Shown: positions 1 through 7,756 of the stretch, piece after piece
Layout: every line of letters begins with the position of its first letter
Numbering within the stretch: position 1 is the stretch's first letter
The notes under the pieces: generated by a model
What the model was told of the DNA's origin: nothing
The model's input: the letters and a program-made list of their open reading frames with translations, nothing else
Database searches by the model: none
From: Celeribacter litoreus
Lineage (GTDB): Bacteria; Pseudomonadota; Alphaproteobacteria; Rhodobacterales; Rhodobacteraceae
Direction of reading: 5' to 3'
DNA: 64,000 bases
Assembly (NCBI RefSeq): GCF_020165855.1
Contig: NZ_JAIUFY010000013.1
Coordinates: 124,001-188,000, forward strand
Position numbers and translations under genes: made by a program

Positions 1-2
1 TT

Positions 3-296
3 TTCCCGCAAGGCACGCGCGTCGCGCCGGGAGCTAGCCTTCCTTATAAGATCGGTTCCGGTGTTCTCTATGAGCAAACGGGACAGGATATTGTGCCTGC
101 AGCGACCAATGTTGGCGTCTTTTGGCCGCGCCACGGGGTCTACCGCAAGCCGGGTTTGGCGGTCGTGGAATTCCTCCCGCGCATCAAGGCGGGCAAAGAG
201 ATCAAGCCGATGATGGCAGAGCTTGAAGAGGCCGTCGAAACTGCGTCCGATAAGCTGATGCTTGAGGCCGGGTTTGAGTTACCCGCAAAGGACTGA
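3..296 (+). CDS. plsC: 1-acyl-sn-glycerol-3-phosphate acyltransferase, C-terminal part (PlsC-like)
   Basis: Only the last 97 codons are present; the gene begins before the window in frame 3. PlsC acyltransferases add the second acyl chain to lysophosphatidate at the inner membrane. The fragment opens with FPQGTR, matching the family block FPEGTR with Gln for Glu. The hydrophobic stretch VPAATNVGVFWPR then matches the family block around VPVA-N-G-FWPR. It ends in a TGA followed by a strong hairpin terminator shared with convergent accA. The fold family is clear; the exact acyl acceptor rests on family resemblance, and the missing N-terminus with the HX4D catalytic motif cannot be checked. Confidence 0.85.
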   Translation, partial: FPQGTRVAPGASLPYKIGSGVLYEQTGQDIVPAATNVGVFWPRHGVYRKPGLAVVEFLPRIKAGKEIKPMMAELEEAVETASDKLMLEAGFELPAKD

Positions 297-321
297 CCTA
301 GTTCACACCCCTAGAAATGAG

Positions 322-350
322 AAAGGCCACGCTGATGATGCGTGGCCTTT
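322..350 (+). terminator. Rho-independent terminator between plsC and accA
   Basis: Eleven-base arms AAAGGCCACGC (322-332) and GCGTGGCCTTT (340-350) enclose a 7-nt loop and run into TTTTGC on the plus strand. It lies between the convergent plsC and accA stops and may work in both directions. Confidence 0.8.
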
Positions 351-376
351 TGCATTGAATGTGCTGCGGATAGGGA

Positions 377-1339
377 TCAGGCCGCGAGACCTTTGGACCC
401 CATGTCGAGGAACTTCTTGCGACGGTCCTGTAGAACTTGTGCCGGCTCTTGCTTGAGCAGGGGGGTGAGCATCGCCTGAATGGCTTTCCCGACAGCGGTG
501 ATCGCAGCGTCAGCATCGCGTTGGGCGCCTCCGAGCGGTTCCGGGATGATCTGATCGATCACACCGAGTTTATGCAGGTCCTGAGCAGTGAGGCGAAGCG
601 CTTCTGCGGCTTCGCGCATTTTCTCTGCGTCTTTCCAAAGGATCGAGGCACAGCCTTCCGGCGAGATAACAGAGTAGACCGAATGTTCAAGCATCGCGAT
701 CTTATTGGCAGAGGCGAACGCGACGGCGCCGCCAGAGCCACCTTCACCAATGATGACAGAGATCATCGGAACCTTCAGGTTCAGACATTTCTCGGTGGAG
801 CGCGCGATGGCCTCAGACTGTCCGCGTTCTTCGGCACCTTTGCCCGGATATGCGCCCGGCGTGTCGACGAGTGCGATCACTGGCAGACCGAAACGGTCCG
901 CGATATCCATGAGACGGATGGCCTTGCGGTAGCCTTCAGGACGCGCCATGCCGAAGTTGCGTGCGATACGCGAGGTCGTGTCATGGCCTTTTTCCTGACC
1001 GATCACGACGACGGGCTGGCCATTGAAACGTGCCAGACCCCCCATCACAGCATGGTCGTCCGCAAAGTTACGGTCGCCTGCGAGCGGGGTGTATTCGGTG
1101 AACAGCGCCTCAATGTAGTCTTTGCAGTGAGGGCGCTCAGGGTGACGCGCCACCTGACATTTGCGCCACGGCGTCAGACCTTTGTAGAGGTCCTTAAGAA
1201 TGTCAGCTGCTTTCTTGTCGAGGGCGGCTGCCTCTTTCTCGACATCCATTTCCTCGCTTGAGCGCGCGAGCGCCCGAAGCTCTTCGGCTTTGCCTTCGAT
1301 CTCCGCGAGCGGTTTTTCGAATTCGAGATAGTGGGTCAT
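377..1339 (-). CDS. accA: Acetyl-CoA carboxylase carboxyltransferase subunit alpha
   Basis: AccA pairs with AccD to move the carboxyl group from biotin to acetyl-CoA, giving malonyl-CoA for fatty acid synthesis. The product is 320 aa, the usual family length, starting [10 protein letters not shown]. An N-terminal coiled coil rich in Glu and Arg (about residues 10-55) is followed by the crotonase-like carboxyltransferase domain with the Gly-rich [11 protein letters not shown] block. The start at 1339 was chosen because a GGAGAC ribosome-binding site lies just upstream and the conserved sequence begins there; an in-frame ATG 14 codons earlier has no such support. It stands alone, converging on plsC. 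Confidence 0.95.
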   Translation of the reverse strand: MTHYLEFEKPLAEIEGKAEELRALARSSEEMDVEKEAAALDKKAADILKDLYKGLTPWRKCQVARHPERPHCKDYIEALFTEYTPLAGDRNFADDHAVMGGLARFNGQPVVVIGQEKGHDTTSRIARNFGMARPEGYRKAIRLMDIADRFGLPVIALVDTPGAYPGKGAEERGQSEAIARSTEKCLNLKVPMISVIIGEGGSGGAVAFASANKIAMLEHSVYSVISPEGCASILWKDAEKMREAAEALRLTAQDLHKLGVIDQIIPEPLGGAQRDADAAITAVGKAIQAMLTPLLKQEPAQVLQDRRKKFLDMGSKGLAA

Positions 1340-1519
1340 GAATGTCTCCGGCACTGGTCTTGGACCCGTATATGGATGCATGGAACGGCAAATGCAATGC
1401 GAGAGCGTTAAAGTGCAGCCCTGACACAGTTCGCGCGCGTCCCGCGGCTGAGAAATTCAGCGCCTGTGACAGGGCCTGCCTCTCCGAGATGCCTGACTTG
1501 GAGCTGACTTAAATAAGAA

Positions 1520-1545
1520 GCGCCCCGGAAATAAATCCGGGGCGC
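1520..1545 (-). terminator. Terminator of mcl1
   Basis: Perfect 10-bp arms GCGCCCCGGA/TCCGGGGCGC around a 6-nt loop lie 44 bp past the mcl1 stop. On the minus strand the stem is followed by the T-rich run TTCTTATTT. Confidence 0.8.
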
Positions 1546-1588
1546 AATTACCTCAACGGTTGGCTCCTCCCTTCCAACCGGAGGCAAA

Positions 1589-2551
1589 TCAGCTGTTGGA
1601 CGCGATCAGCTCGGCCTGAGCCACGATCACTTCCGCTTGTTTGATGGATGCTATGTCGACGAGGCGACCTTTGTAAACAGTTGCGCCTTCTCCATTCGCT
1701 TTTGCCTGCTCCATAGCCGCGAGAATCTCGCGTGCTTCGGTCACGGCTTCCTCGGACGGAGTAAAGACTTCGTTTGCGAGAGCAATCTGTTTCGGGTGGA
1801 TCGCCCACTTGCCGACCATGCCGAGTGTCGCAGAGCGACGGGCCTGCGCGCGGTAGCCTTCATCATCGGAAAAATCGCCGAAAGGTCCGTCGACTGGCAG
1901 AATTCCGTGCGTGCGGCAGGCGGCCACAATTGCGGCCTGCGCCCAGTGCCACGGATCGGAATAGTGACGGGTGTCGCCATGCAGCATGTAGTAGTTTTCC
2001 TGTGTGCCGCCGATGCCCGTCGTTTGCATCCCCATGGAGGCCGCGAAATCGGCTGCGCCGAGGCTCATTGCGACGAGGCGCGGGGAGCTTTTGGCGATCT
2101 CTTCCACGTGGGCAATGCCAGCAGCCGATTCGATGATGACTTCGAAATCGACTTTCTTGGTGCGGCCCTTCGCGGCTTCGATTGCGGTGACCAGAGCGTC
2201 GACAGCATAGATGTCCTCCGCACAGCCCACTTTCGGGATCATGATCTGATCGAGGCGCTCACCGGCCTGCTCCAGAAGGTCGACAACATCGCGATACCAA
2301 TACGGCGTATCGAGCGAGTTGATCCGCACCGCTAGCGTCTTTTTACCCCAGTCGATGGTGTTGATCGCTTCGATGATATTCGCGCGCGCTGCGTCTTTGT
2401 CAGAAGGGGCGACCGAGTCCTCGAGGTCGAGGTTGATCACATCCGCCGCGGATGCCGCCATTTTCGGAAAAAGTTTGGTGTTCGAGCCGGGGCCGAACAG
2501 TTGGCAACGGTTCGGGCGGTCTACGGGGGCGGGTTGAAGGCGGAAGGACAT
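1589..2551 (-). CDS. mcl1: L-malyl-CoA/beta-methylmalyl-CoA lyase
   Basis: Mcl1 splits beta-methylmalyl-CoA to glyoxylate and propionyl-CoA, and condenses or cleaves malyl-CoA, in the ethylmalonyl-CoA pathway by which many Rhodobacteraceae assimilate acetate. The 320-aa product has the CitE/HpcH TIM-barrel features: INLDLEDSVAP (metal/CoA region), EVIIESAAGI with the metal-binding Glu, and GAADFAASMGM. The whole sequence, opening MSFRLQPAPVDRPNRCQLFG, matches the Rhodobacter Mcl1 type as I recall it. An AGGAGGAG site precedes the ATG. It diverges from the D-amino-acid module and has its own terminator. The ethylmalonyl-CoA role is inferred from the family; no other pathway gene is in the window. 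Confidence 0.92.
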   Translation of the reverse strand: MSFRLQPAPVDRPNRCQLFGPGSNTKLFPKMAASAADVINLDLEDSVAPSDKDAARANIIEAINTIDWGKKTLAVRINSLDTPYWYRDVVDLLEQAGERLDQIMIPKVGCAEDIYAVDALVTAIEAAKGRTKKVDFEVIIESAAGIAHVEEIAKSSPRLVAMSLGAADFAASMGMQTTGIGGTQENYYMLHGDTRHYSDPWHWAQAAIVAACRTHGILPVDGPFGDFSDDEGYRAQARRSATLGMVGKWAIHPKQIALANEVFTPSEEAVTEAREILAAMEQAKANGEGATVYKGRLVDIASIKQAEVIVAQAELIASNS

Positions 2552-2573
2552 CCAGACTCCTCCTGATAAGGAT

Positions 2574-2595
2574 GTTACGAATTTTTGTTCGTAAC
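2574..2595. repeat. Inverted repeat just upstream of mcl1
   Basis: GTTACGAA (2574-2581) and TTCGTAAC (2588-2595) form perfect 8-bp arms with a TTTTTG spacer, 23 bp before the mcl1 start codon. The spacing suits an operator for a dimeric regulator of mcl1; no regulator can be named. Confidence 0.5.
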
Positions 2596-2777
2596 CGATA
2601 TAATCTTGCGCAGTCTAATGCAATACTTGTTTCGCGCTTGCAGAAAGAGTGCACAGGGACCGAGGACGAGGCGTCCTGTGTCGCGGGGTCGCGTTTGCGT
2701 GGGGGACGACTCTTCTGAAGGCGATCTCCGAGATGGGTTGTGCGCGATCGTAGGGCTTAGTGTCCCGTGAAATTAAG

Positions 2778-2796
2778 GTTTGAAGAGTTTTCAAAC
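2778..2796. repeat. Inverted repeat GTTTGAA-N5-TTCAAAC
   Basis: Perfect 7-bp arms at 2778-2784 and 2790-2796 with a 5-nt spacer lie in the AT-rich centre of the control region. This is an operator candidate for the D-amino-acid operon. Confidence 0.45.
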
Positions 2797-2802
2797 TGAT
2801 TA

Positions 2803-2821
2803 AATTCGCATCATGTGAATT
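2803..2821. repeat. 19-bp near-palindrome upstream of dgcN
   Basis: AATTCGCATCATGTGAATT is symmetrical about position 2812 except for one base pair (G2808/T2816). Such a compact palindrome is typical of binding sites for GntR- or LacI-type dimers. It abuts the hairpin at 2822-2855. Confidence 0.5.
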
Positions 2822-2855
2822 TTTCTCCCGATAATACGCCATAAATCGGGAGAAA
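2822..2855 (+). repeat. 11-bp hairpin upstream of dgcN
   Basis: TTTCTCCCGAT (2822-2832) pairs perfectly with ATCGGGAGAAA (2845-2855) around a 12-nt loop, about 100 nt before the dgcN start. No T-run follows, so it looks like a leader structure or operator more than a terminator. Confidence 0.5.
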
Positions 2856-2957
2856 TTGCCATCACGTCAGTATCTGTGACATGAAATGCGGAGCACCTTG
2901 CGGCGAATCTCGATCAGACTGTGGGAAATTATCCCTTCTGACAGATGGAATGCTGCC

Positions 2958-3959
2958 ATGATCGAGACACCGTACCTGCTCTTCCTCGGAGACGCCCCTG
3001 ACCAACTCGCCGCCAAAGTGGCGCAAGGCATCAAGGATTGGCGCCCCGAATATGCACTGGGCCAATACCGCATGGAAGGCTGTAAGGCCGACATGAAGCT
3101 GCCCGACATGGACCTCAAAGCGGCCAAAGAAGCGGGTGCGAAGACCCTCGTCATCGGCGTTGCCAACCGCGGCGGCATCATTTCTCCGGCTTGGAAGAAG
3201 GTTCTGGTTGAAGCGCTCGAAGAGGGGTTTGACCTCGCCTCTGGCTTGCACAATCTGCTGCGCGACGAGGAAGACCTTGCTGCCGTCGCCAAAGCGTGCG
3301 GTCGCCAGCTGCACGACGTGCGCGTTCCTTCCGTCAAATATCCCATCGCGAACGGTGTGAAACGGACCGGCAAGCGCTGTCTCGCGGTTGGCACCGATTG
3401 CTCGGTCGGGAAAATGTACACCGCGCTCGCGATGGACAAATCCATGCGCGCCAAAGGGATGAAATCCACGTTCCGCGCCACGGGCCAGACCGGTATTCTG
3501 ATCACTGGTGACGGTGTGCCGCTCGATGCAGTTGTCGCCGACTTTATGGCCGGCTCCATCGAATACCTCACGCCGGACAACGATCCGGATCACTGGGATC
3601 TGATCGAAGGTCAGGGCAGCCTGTTCCACGTGTCTTATTCCGGTGTGACAATGGCCCTCGTGCATGGTGGTCAGCCTGATGCGCTGATTCTCTGCCACGA
3701 GCCGACCCGTGAGCACATGCGCGGCCTTCCGGGCTACAGCCTGCCGAGCCTCGAAGCGCTCCGTGACACCGCTCTGACCCTCGCAAAGGTCGCAAACCCG
3801 GATTGTCAGGTCGTCGGCATCTCCGTGAACACGCAGCACATGTCCGAGGACGAGGCGATTGCCTACCTCGGCAAAGTAGAGGCCGAAATGGGCCTTCCTG
3901 CTGTCGACCCGTTCCGTCAGGGTGCGGATCGTCTGGCTGATGCGCTCGCCGAGCTGTAA
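2958..3959 (+). CDS. dgcN: DUF1611 N-acetyltransferase, D-glutamate N-acetyltransferase DgcN type
   Basis: Proteins of this family include DgcN, reported in marine proteobacteria to acetylate D-glutamate with acetyl-CoA as the first step of D-Glu breakdown. The 333-aa product has the DUF1611 P-loop-like block GTDCSVGKMYT (G145-K152) after an N-terminal Rossmann-like domain. The start at 2958 is the first ATG in front of the conserved MIETPYLLFLG; 24 upstream in-frame codons look non-coding. It is followed 23 bp later by an N-acetyl-D-Glu racemase-like epimerase and then by a D-amino-acid transaminase, which supports the specific assignment. The DgcN label is inference from family plus context. 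Confidence 0.8.
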   Translation: MIETPYLLFLGDAPDQLAAKVAQGIKDWRPEYALGQYRMEGCKADMKLPDMDLKAAKEAGAKTLVIGVANRGGIISPAWKKVLVEALEEGFDLASGLHNLLRDEEDLAAVAKACGRQLHDVRVPSVKYPIANGVKRTGKRCLAVGTDCSVGKMYTALAMDKSMRAKGMKSTFRATGQTGILITGDGVPLDAVVADFMAGSIEYLTPDNDPDHWDLIEGQGSLFHVSYSGVTMALVHGGQPDALILCHEPTREHMRGLPGYSLPSLEALRDTALTLAKVANPDCQVVGISVNTQHMSEDEAIAYLGKVEAEMGLPAVDPFRQGADRLADALAEL

Positions 3960-3982
3960 TACAGACGGCGACGGAGGACCTG

Positions 3983-4948
3983 ATGAAACTGAGCGTCACA
4001 CAAGAGAGCTTTCGCCTCGCGGAAGTGTTCACCATTTCCCGTGGATCGCGCACTGAGGCAAAGGTCGTCACTGTCCGAGTTTCGGATGGCGACTACCAGG
4101 GCTGGGGCGAATGCGTCCCATATGCCCGCTACGGAGAGAGCCTCGAAAGTGTGACGGCTGAGATTGAAGCTCTGCCCGCTGGCATCACGCGGGCGGAGTT
4201 GCAGGATGCGCTTGCGCCGGGTGCGGCGCGCAATGCGGTGGATTGTGCGCTTTGGGATATTGAGGCGAAGAAAGCCGGAAAACGTGTTTGGGAGATGCTT
4301 GATCTCCCCGCGCCGATCCCGATGATCACGGCCTACACGCTCTCCTTGGCGTCGCCCGAGGAGATGCAGGCATCGGCTGCGAAACACGCGCATCGTCCGC
4401 TTCTCAAAATCAAACTGGGCACCCCCGACGATATGGCGCGGCTAGAAGCCGTCCGTCGCGGCGCGCCGCAATCGAAAATTATCGTGGATGCGAATGAGGG
4501 TTGGTCCGCAGAGGTCTACGCAGACCTCGCGCCGCATTTGGTGCGGCTTGGCGTGCAGCTTGTGGAGCAACCCTTGCCGGCGGGGCAGGATGACATGTTG
4601 GCGGAGATTGAGAGACCCCTTCCGGTCTGCGCCGACGAATCCTGTCACGACCGTGCAAGTCTTCCCGATCTTGTGGGCAAATATGATGTGATCAACATCA
4701 AGCTCGATAAGACCGGAGGCCTTACCGAAGCGCTCGAATTGCGCAAAGCGGCGCGGGCAGAAGGGTATGGCATCATGGTCGGCTGTATGGTTGGGACCTC
4801 TCTCGCGATGGCCCCTGCCACAATCGTGGCGCAAGGCGCACGTGTTGTGGACCTTGACGGACCTTTGCTTTTGGCCGAAGACCGTGACGAACCGCTGAAA
4901 TTCGACGCAGACGGGGTCCATCCCCCTGCGCGCGCCCTCTGGGGCTGA
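3983..4948 (+). CDS. dgcA: Enolase-superfamily dipeptide epimerase, N-acetyl-D-glutamate racemase DgcA type
   Basis: Members of this branch (L-Ala-D/L-Glu epimerase group) epimerise a glutamyl alpha-carbon. The marine DgcA enzymes turn N-acetyl-D-Glu into N-acetyl-L-Glu. The 321-aa product has the muconate-lactonizing fold residues: the KxK pair K142/K144, metal ligands D169 (VDANEGW), E195 and D218 (CADES), and K240 in NIKLDKTGG. A GGAGG site precedes the ATG. Its place directly after the dgcN-like gene argues for the N-acetyl-D-Glu role, though muropeptide Ala-Glu epimerisation remains the alternative. Confidence 0.85.
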   Translation: MKLSVTQESFRLAEVFTISRGSRTEAKVVTVRVSDGDYQGWGECVPYARYGESLESVTAEIEALPAGITRAELQDALAPGAARNAVDCALWDIEAKKAGKRVWEMLDLPAPIPMITAYTLSLASPEEMQASAAKHAHRPLLKIKLGTPDDMARLEAVRRGAPQSKIIVDANEGWSAEVYADLAPHLVRLGVQLVEQPLPAGQDDMLAEIERPLPVCADESCHDRASLPDLVGKYDVINIKLDKTGGLTEALELRKAARAEGYGIMVGCMVGTSLAMAPATIVAQGARVVDLDGPLLLAEDRDEPLKFDADGVHPPARALWG

Positions 4949-4967
4949 AGTCACTAAGGAGATCAAG

Positions 4968-5828
4968 ATGACTCGCACCGTCTATGTAAATGGCGAATAC
5001 CTGCCGGAAACCGAGGCCAAAGTTTCGATTTTTGACCGTGGCTTCCTGATGGCGGATGCGGTTTACGAAGTGACCTCTGTCCTCGGCGGCAAACTCATCG
5101 ATTTCCAAGGCCACACCGCCCGTCTGCAACGCTCCCTCGACGAACTTCAGATGGTGTCTCCTGTGACCATGGAAGAGCTGCTCGAAATCCATCACCAACT
5201 CATCGAGAAAAACGATCTCGAAGAGGGCGGCATCTACCTCCAGATCACGCGCGGAGCTGGTCCGGATCGTGACTTTGTTTGGCCGGATCCGGAAGAGGTC
5301 AAAGGCGGCATCGTTCTCTTTACCTTTGCGAAGAAACTGACCGAAGGTGCGAACCTCGACAACGGGATCAAGGTTATCTCTCAGGAGGACCTGCGCTGGG
5401 GGCGTCGCGACATCAAGACCACCCAGCTTCTCTATCCGTCCTTTGCCAAGATGCAGGCGAAGAAAGCGGGCGCTGCTGATGCATGGCTCGTTGAAGATGG
5501 TTTTGTGACCGAGGGCTCCGCGAACAACGCCTACATCGTCAAAGACGGTGTGATCATCACGCGTCAGCTTTCCAATGACATCCTGCATGGCATCACCCGC
5601 GCTGCGATCCTGAAGTTTGCGGCAGAAGCCCAGATGAAAGTCGAAGAGCGTCCGTTCACCATCGCAGAGGCCCAAGAGGCCGACGAAGCGTTTGTGACCT
5701 CCGCTACGGGCTTTAGCCAGCCGGTCGTCGAGATCGACGGCGTTGCAATCGGTGACGGCAAACCGGGTCCGGTGGCCAAGCGTCTGCGCGAGATTTACAT
5801 CGCAGAAATGCCGAAGACCGCGCTCTAA
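4968..5828 (+). CDS. dat: D-amino-acid transaminase (class IV PLP enzyme)
   Basis: This enzyme exchanges amino groups between D-amino acids and 2-oxo acids, typically D-Ala plus 2-oxoglutarate to pyruvate plus D-Glu. The 286-aa product fits the family length. It shows the class IV hallmarks FDRGF near the N-terminus, the PLP lysine K150 in DIKTTQLL, and E182 in TEGSANN. A GGAGATCAAG site precedes the start. It lies 20 bp after the epimerase gene, so it is most likely in the same transcript, where it would feed D-Glu to the upstream pair. Branched-chain aminotransferase and aminodeoxychorismate lyase are related, but the D-alanine transaminase pattern fits best. Confidence 0.87.
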   Translation: MTRTVYVNGEYLPETEAKVSIFDRGFLMADAVYEVTSVLGGKLIDFQGHTARLQRSLDELQMVSPVTMEELLEIHHQLIEKNDLEEGGIYLQITRGAGPDRDFVWPDPEEVKGGIVLFTFAKKLTEGANLDNGIKVISQEDLRWGRRDIKTTQLLYPSFAKMQAKKAGAADAWLVEDGFVTEGSANNAYIVKDGVIITRQLSNDILHGITRAAILKFAAEAQMKVEERPFTIAEAQEADEAFVTSATGFSQPVVEIDGVAIGDGKPGPVAKRLREIYIAEMPKTAL

Positions 5829-5840
5829 TCGGAACATTTC

Positions 5841-5879
5841 GCCCCTTTCCGCGTTTGCTTAGTCAAACCGGAGAGGGGC
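5841..5879 (+). promoter_or_regulatory. Hairpin burying the ribosome-binding site of the AI-2E-family gene
   Basis: GCCCCTTTCCG (5841-5851) pairs with CGGAGAGGGGC (5869-5879) over 11 bp with one G-U pair. A second stem GTTTG/CAAAC (5853-5857, 5864-5868) stacks inside with a 6-nt loop and one bulged base. The right arm is the GGAGAGG ribosome-binding site of the gene starting at 5884. No T-run follows, so translational control is more likely than termination. Confidence 0.55.
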
Positions 5880-5883
5880 AATC

Positions 5884-7083
5884 ATGACAATGCGCGAGGT
5901 GGAGAAGACTCCGGACGTTGAGCCGTCTCCCCGACATTCCCATCCTCTAAGAATGCCGATGTGGGGAATATTCCTCGCGCTGATCGTTGCGGGCCTGTCC
6001 TATGCACGGGCTTTCTTCATGCCGGTCGTCTTGGCCGTTCTTCTCGCACTCGTCTTTTCACCGCTGCGTCGTTCGTTGGAGAGGATCGGGATACCGACAT
6101 CCCTCTCGGCGTTCGCGCTCGTGTTTTCACTCATGCTCGGGGTTTTAACTGTGACGGCCTCCGTTGCGGTGCCTGCGAGCGAATGGATATCGGACGCGCC
6201 TCAGATTCTTCGCAAAGTTGAACTCCGTCTGTCAGAGCTAAAGCCCGTCACGGATACGATTTCGAAAATCAATGACGGGATCGATAAGGTGATGGACGGT
6301 GGGCCGGTAGCCACAGATCCGCGTCAGCAACCCGCAGTGTCGACCGGCGCCACTGCCCCCGATGCCTCAAAAAGCCAAGTGGTCGTTCAGGAGAACACGC
6401 CGCAGAGCTACATCATGCAGGTCGTTGCCTCGACGCCTGCGGTCTTGGCACAATTCGTCTTCACCATGATCCTGCTGTTTTTCCTGCTCGCCTCGGGGGA
6501 TTTGTTCCTCGAAAAGAGCGTTCAGGTCGCGCCGACGCGTGTCGAAAAGGCGCGCGTGGTGCGGATCATTTTCGAAACGGAGCGGCGGCTGTCGCGCTAC
6601 CTTCTCACGATCACTCTGATCAATCTCGGTCTCGGCATCAGTATCGGGATTGCGATGTGGGCCTTTGGAATGCCGAGCCCGCTTCTCTTCGCGGTCATCG
6701 GCTTTCTGTTCAACTACGTACCGTATGTGGGCGCGATGGTGGGTGTTGCGATTGCCTTTGCTGTCGGGATCGTCTCTCTCGATCTCGGAACGGCGACTAT
6801 CGTTGCCGCTGTGTATTTCACGCTCACGTCAATTGAAGGTCAGATCGTGACGCCGTGGCTCGTCGGGCGCAATCTGCGGATCAACACAGTGGTCGTTTTT
6901 GTGGCCGTGATGTTCTGGGCGTGGCTGTGGTCCGTCGTCGGAATGCTGATCGCGCTTCCGCTCCTCGTGACCCTACGCGCCTTCAGTGAGAATATCCCCG
7001 CGCTGAAGTCCTTCGCGGCTTTCCTCTCCGATGCGAGAGGCGCAGACCTCAAGCCCTATTCGGAAAGCCGCGAGAGTGGGTGA
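5884..7083 (+). CDS. AI-2E family (PerM-like) inner-membrane transporter
   Basis: The AI-2E/PerM family comprises inner-membrane proteins with about eight helices; members have been linked to autoinducer-2 export and to Na+/H+ exchange, so the substrate cannot be read from sequence. The 399-aa product has a paired helix set at about residues 25-105, a long soluble insert (about 105-170) rich in polar residues, and further helices to residue 375, including the conserved region FNYVPYVGA. The stop at 7083 abuts the stop of the convergent DUF1244 gene. Its ribosome-binding site lies inside a stable predicted hairpin. Confidence 0.85.
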   Translation: MTMREVEKTPDVEPSPRHSHPLRMPMWGIFLALIVAGLSYARAFFMPVVLAVLLALVFSPLRRSLERIGIPTSLSAFALVFSLMLGVLTVTASVAVPASEWISDAPQILRKVELRLSELKPVTDTISKINDGIDKVMDGGPVATDPRQQPAVSTGATAPDASKSQVVVQENTPQSYIMQVVASTPAVLAQFVFTMILLFFLLASGDLFLEKSVQVAPTRVEKARVVRIIFETERRLSRYLLTITLINLGLGISIGIAMWAFGMPSPLLFAVIGFLFNYVPYVGAMVGVAIAFAVGIVSLDLGTATIVAAVYFTLTSIEGQIVTPWLVGRNLRINTVVVFVAVMFWAWLWSVVGMLIALPLLVTLRAFSENIPALKSFAAFLSDARGADLKPYSESRESG

Positions 7084-7407
7084 TCACTCCTTTTTGCCGA
7101 CATTCTCGGCAAAGGCTTTCTCGAAGGCGACCTGTTTCTCGGGGCTCGCCTCGGTCTGGCTCTGCGCTTTCCACTCATCGTAGGGCATACCGTAGAAGAG
7201 TTCGCGTGCCTCTTCCTTGCTCATCTCGATGCCGCGCTCGTTTGCGGCTTCTTGCACCCAGCGGGAGAGGCAGTTGCGGCAGAACCCGGTGAGGTTCATC
7301 ATGTCGATATTCTGCACATCCGTGCGCTTTTCCATGAGATGTTCGCGCAGCGTGCGAAACGCGGCTGCTTCGAGCTCGATCATGGTTTGCGGGTCGATCT
7401 TGTGCAT
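7084..7407 (-). CDS. DUF1244 family protein
   Basis: This 107-aa protein belongs to the small alphaproteobacterial/gammaproteobacterial DUF1244 family of unknown function. The conserved block NLTGFCRNCLSRW with a Cys-X2-Cys pair lies at about residues 38-50, and the acidic segment ARELFYGMPYDEWK follows. It is the last gene of a tight minus-strand set with the isomerase and formylglutamase genes, being 3 bp from the former. No signal peptide or membrane segment is visible. Confidence 0.85.
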   Translation of the reverse strand: MHKIDPQTMIELEAAAFRTLREHLMEKRTDVQNIDMMNLTGFCRNCLSRWVQEAANERGIEMSKEEARELFYGMPYDEWKAQSQTEASPEKQVAFEKAFAENVGKKE

Positions 7408-7410
7408 CTC

Positions 7411-7755
7411 TTATCCTCTCACGCGTTTGGTATAGGCGGCGGGGTTCATGTCCCGGGCATCGACCGAGAGCGACCCTACGGTCGGCATATGGGTGTTCAT
7501 TGTGGTCAGCACAATCTCCGTGAGCCGCGCTTTGGTCTCATCGTCGCGGCCAGCATAGAGATAAAAGGTCACATGCGCGAACGTCTGGGGTTCGGTCCCG
7601 ATCCGCCAATAGGGCACGGGGGCGGCGTGGACCTTGAGTGCCGCAGGCGAGATTTCCGGATCCTGGATCAGCGCCTCAAACAGCGCGTCGCAGATCGCCT
7701 GCATGTCATGGGTGTCTTGCAATCCGTCAGAGAATTCGAGCGCGATGCGGGGCAT
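7411..7755 (-). CDS. 5-carboxymethyl-2-hydroxymuconate isomerase family protein
   Basis: CHMI-type enzymes of the tautomerase/MIF superfamily ketonise 5-carboxymethyl-2-hydroxymuconate in homoprotocatechuate breakdown, using an N-terminal proline. The 114-aa product starts MPRIALEFSDG, so Pro2 is available after Met removal; this decides the start at 7755 rather than an upstream in-frame codon. The start is 2 bp from the stop of the formylglutamase gene, indicating one transcript. No other homoprotocatechuate genes are nearby, so the actual substrate is uncertain. Confidence 0.78.
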   Translation of the reverse strand: MPRIALEFSDGLQDTHDMQAICDALFEALIQDPEISPAALKVHAAPVPYWRIGTEPQTFAHVTFYLYAGRDDETKARLTEIVLTTMNTHMPTVGSLSVDARDMNPAAYTKRVRG

Positions 7756-7756
7756 G

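Larger units (their letters stand above)
2552..2957. promoter_or_regulatory. 406-bp divergent control region between mcl1 and dgcN
   Basis: This is the longest gene-free stretch in the window. I found no convincing coding sequence. It holds four inverted repeats (2574-2595, 2778-2796, 2803-2821, 2822-2855) and is more AT-rich than the flanking genes near 2760-2860. It must carry the promoters of both mcl1 (minus) and the dgcN operon (plus). Confidence 0.7.
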
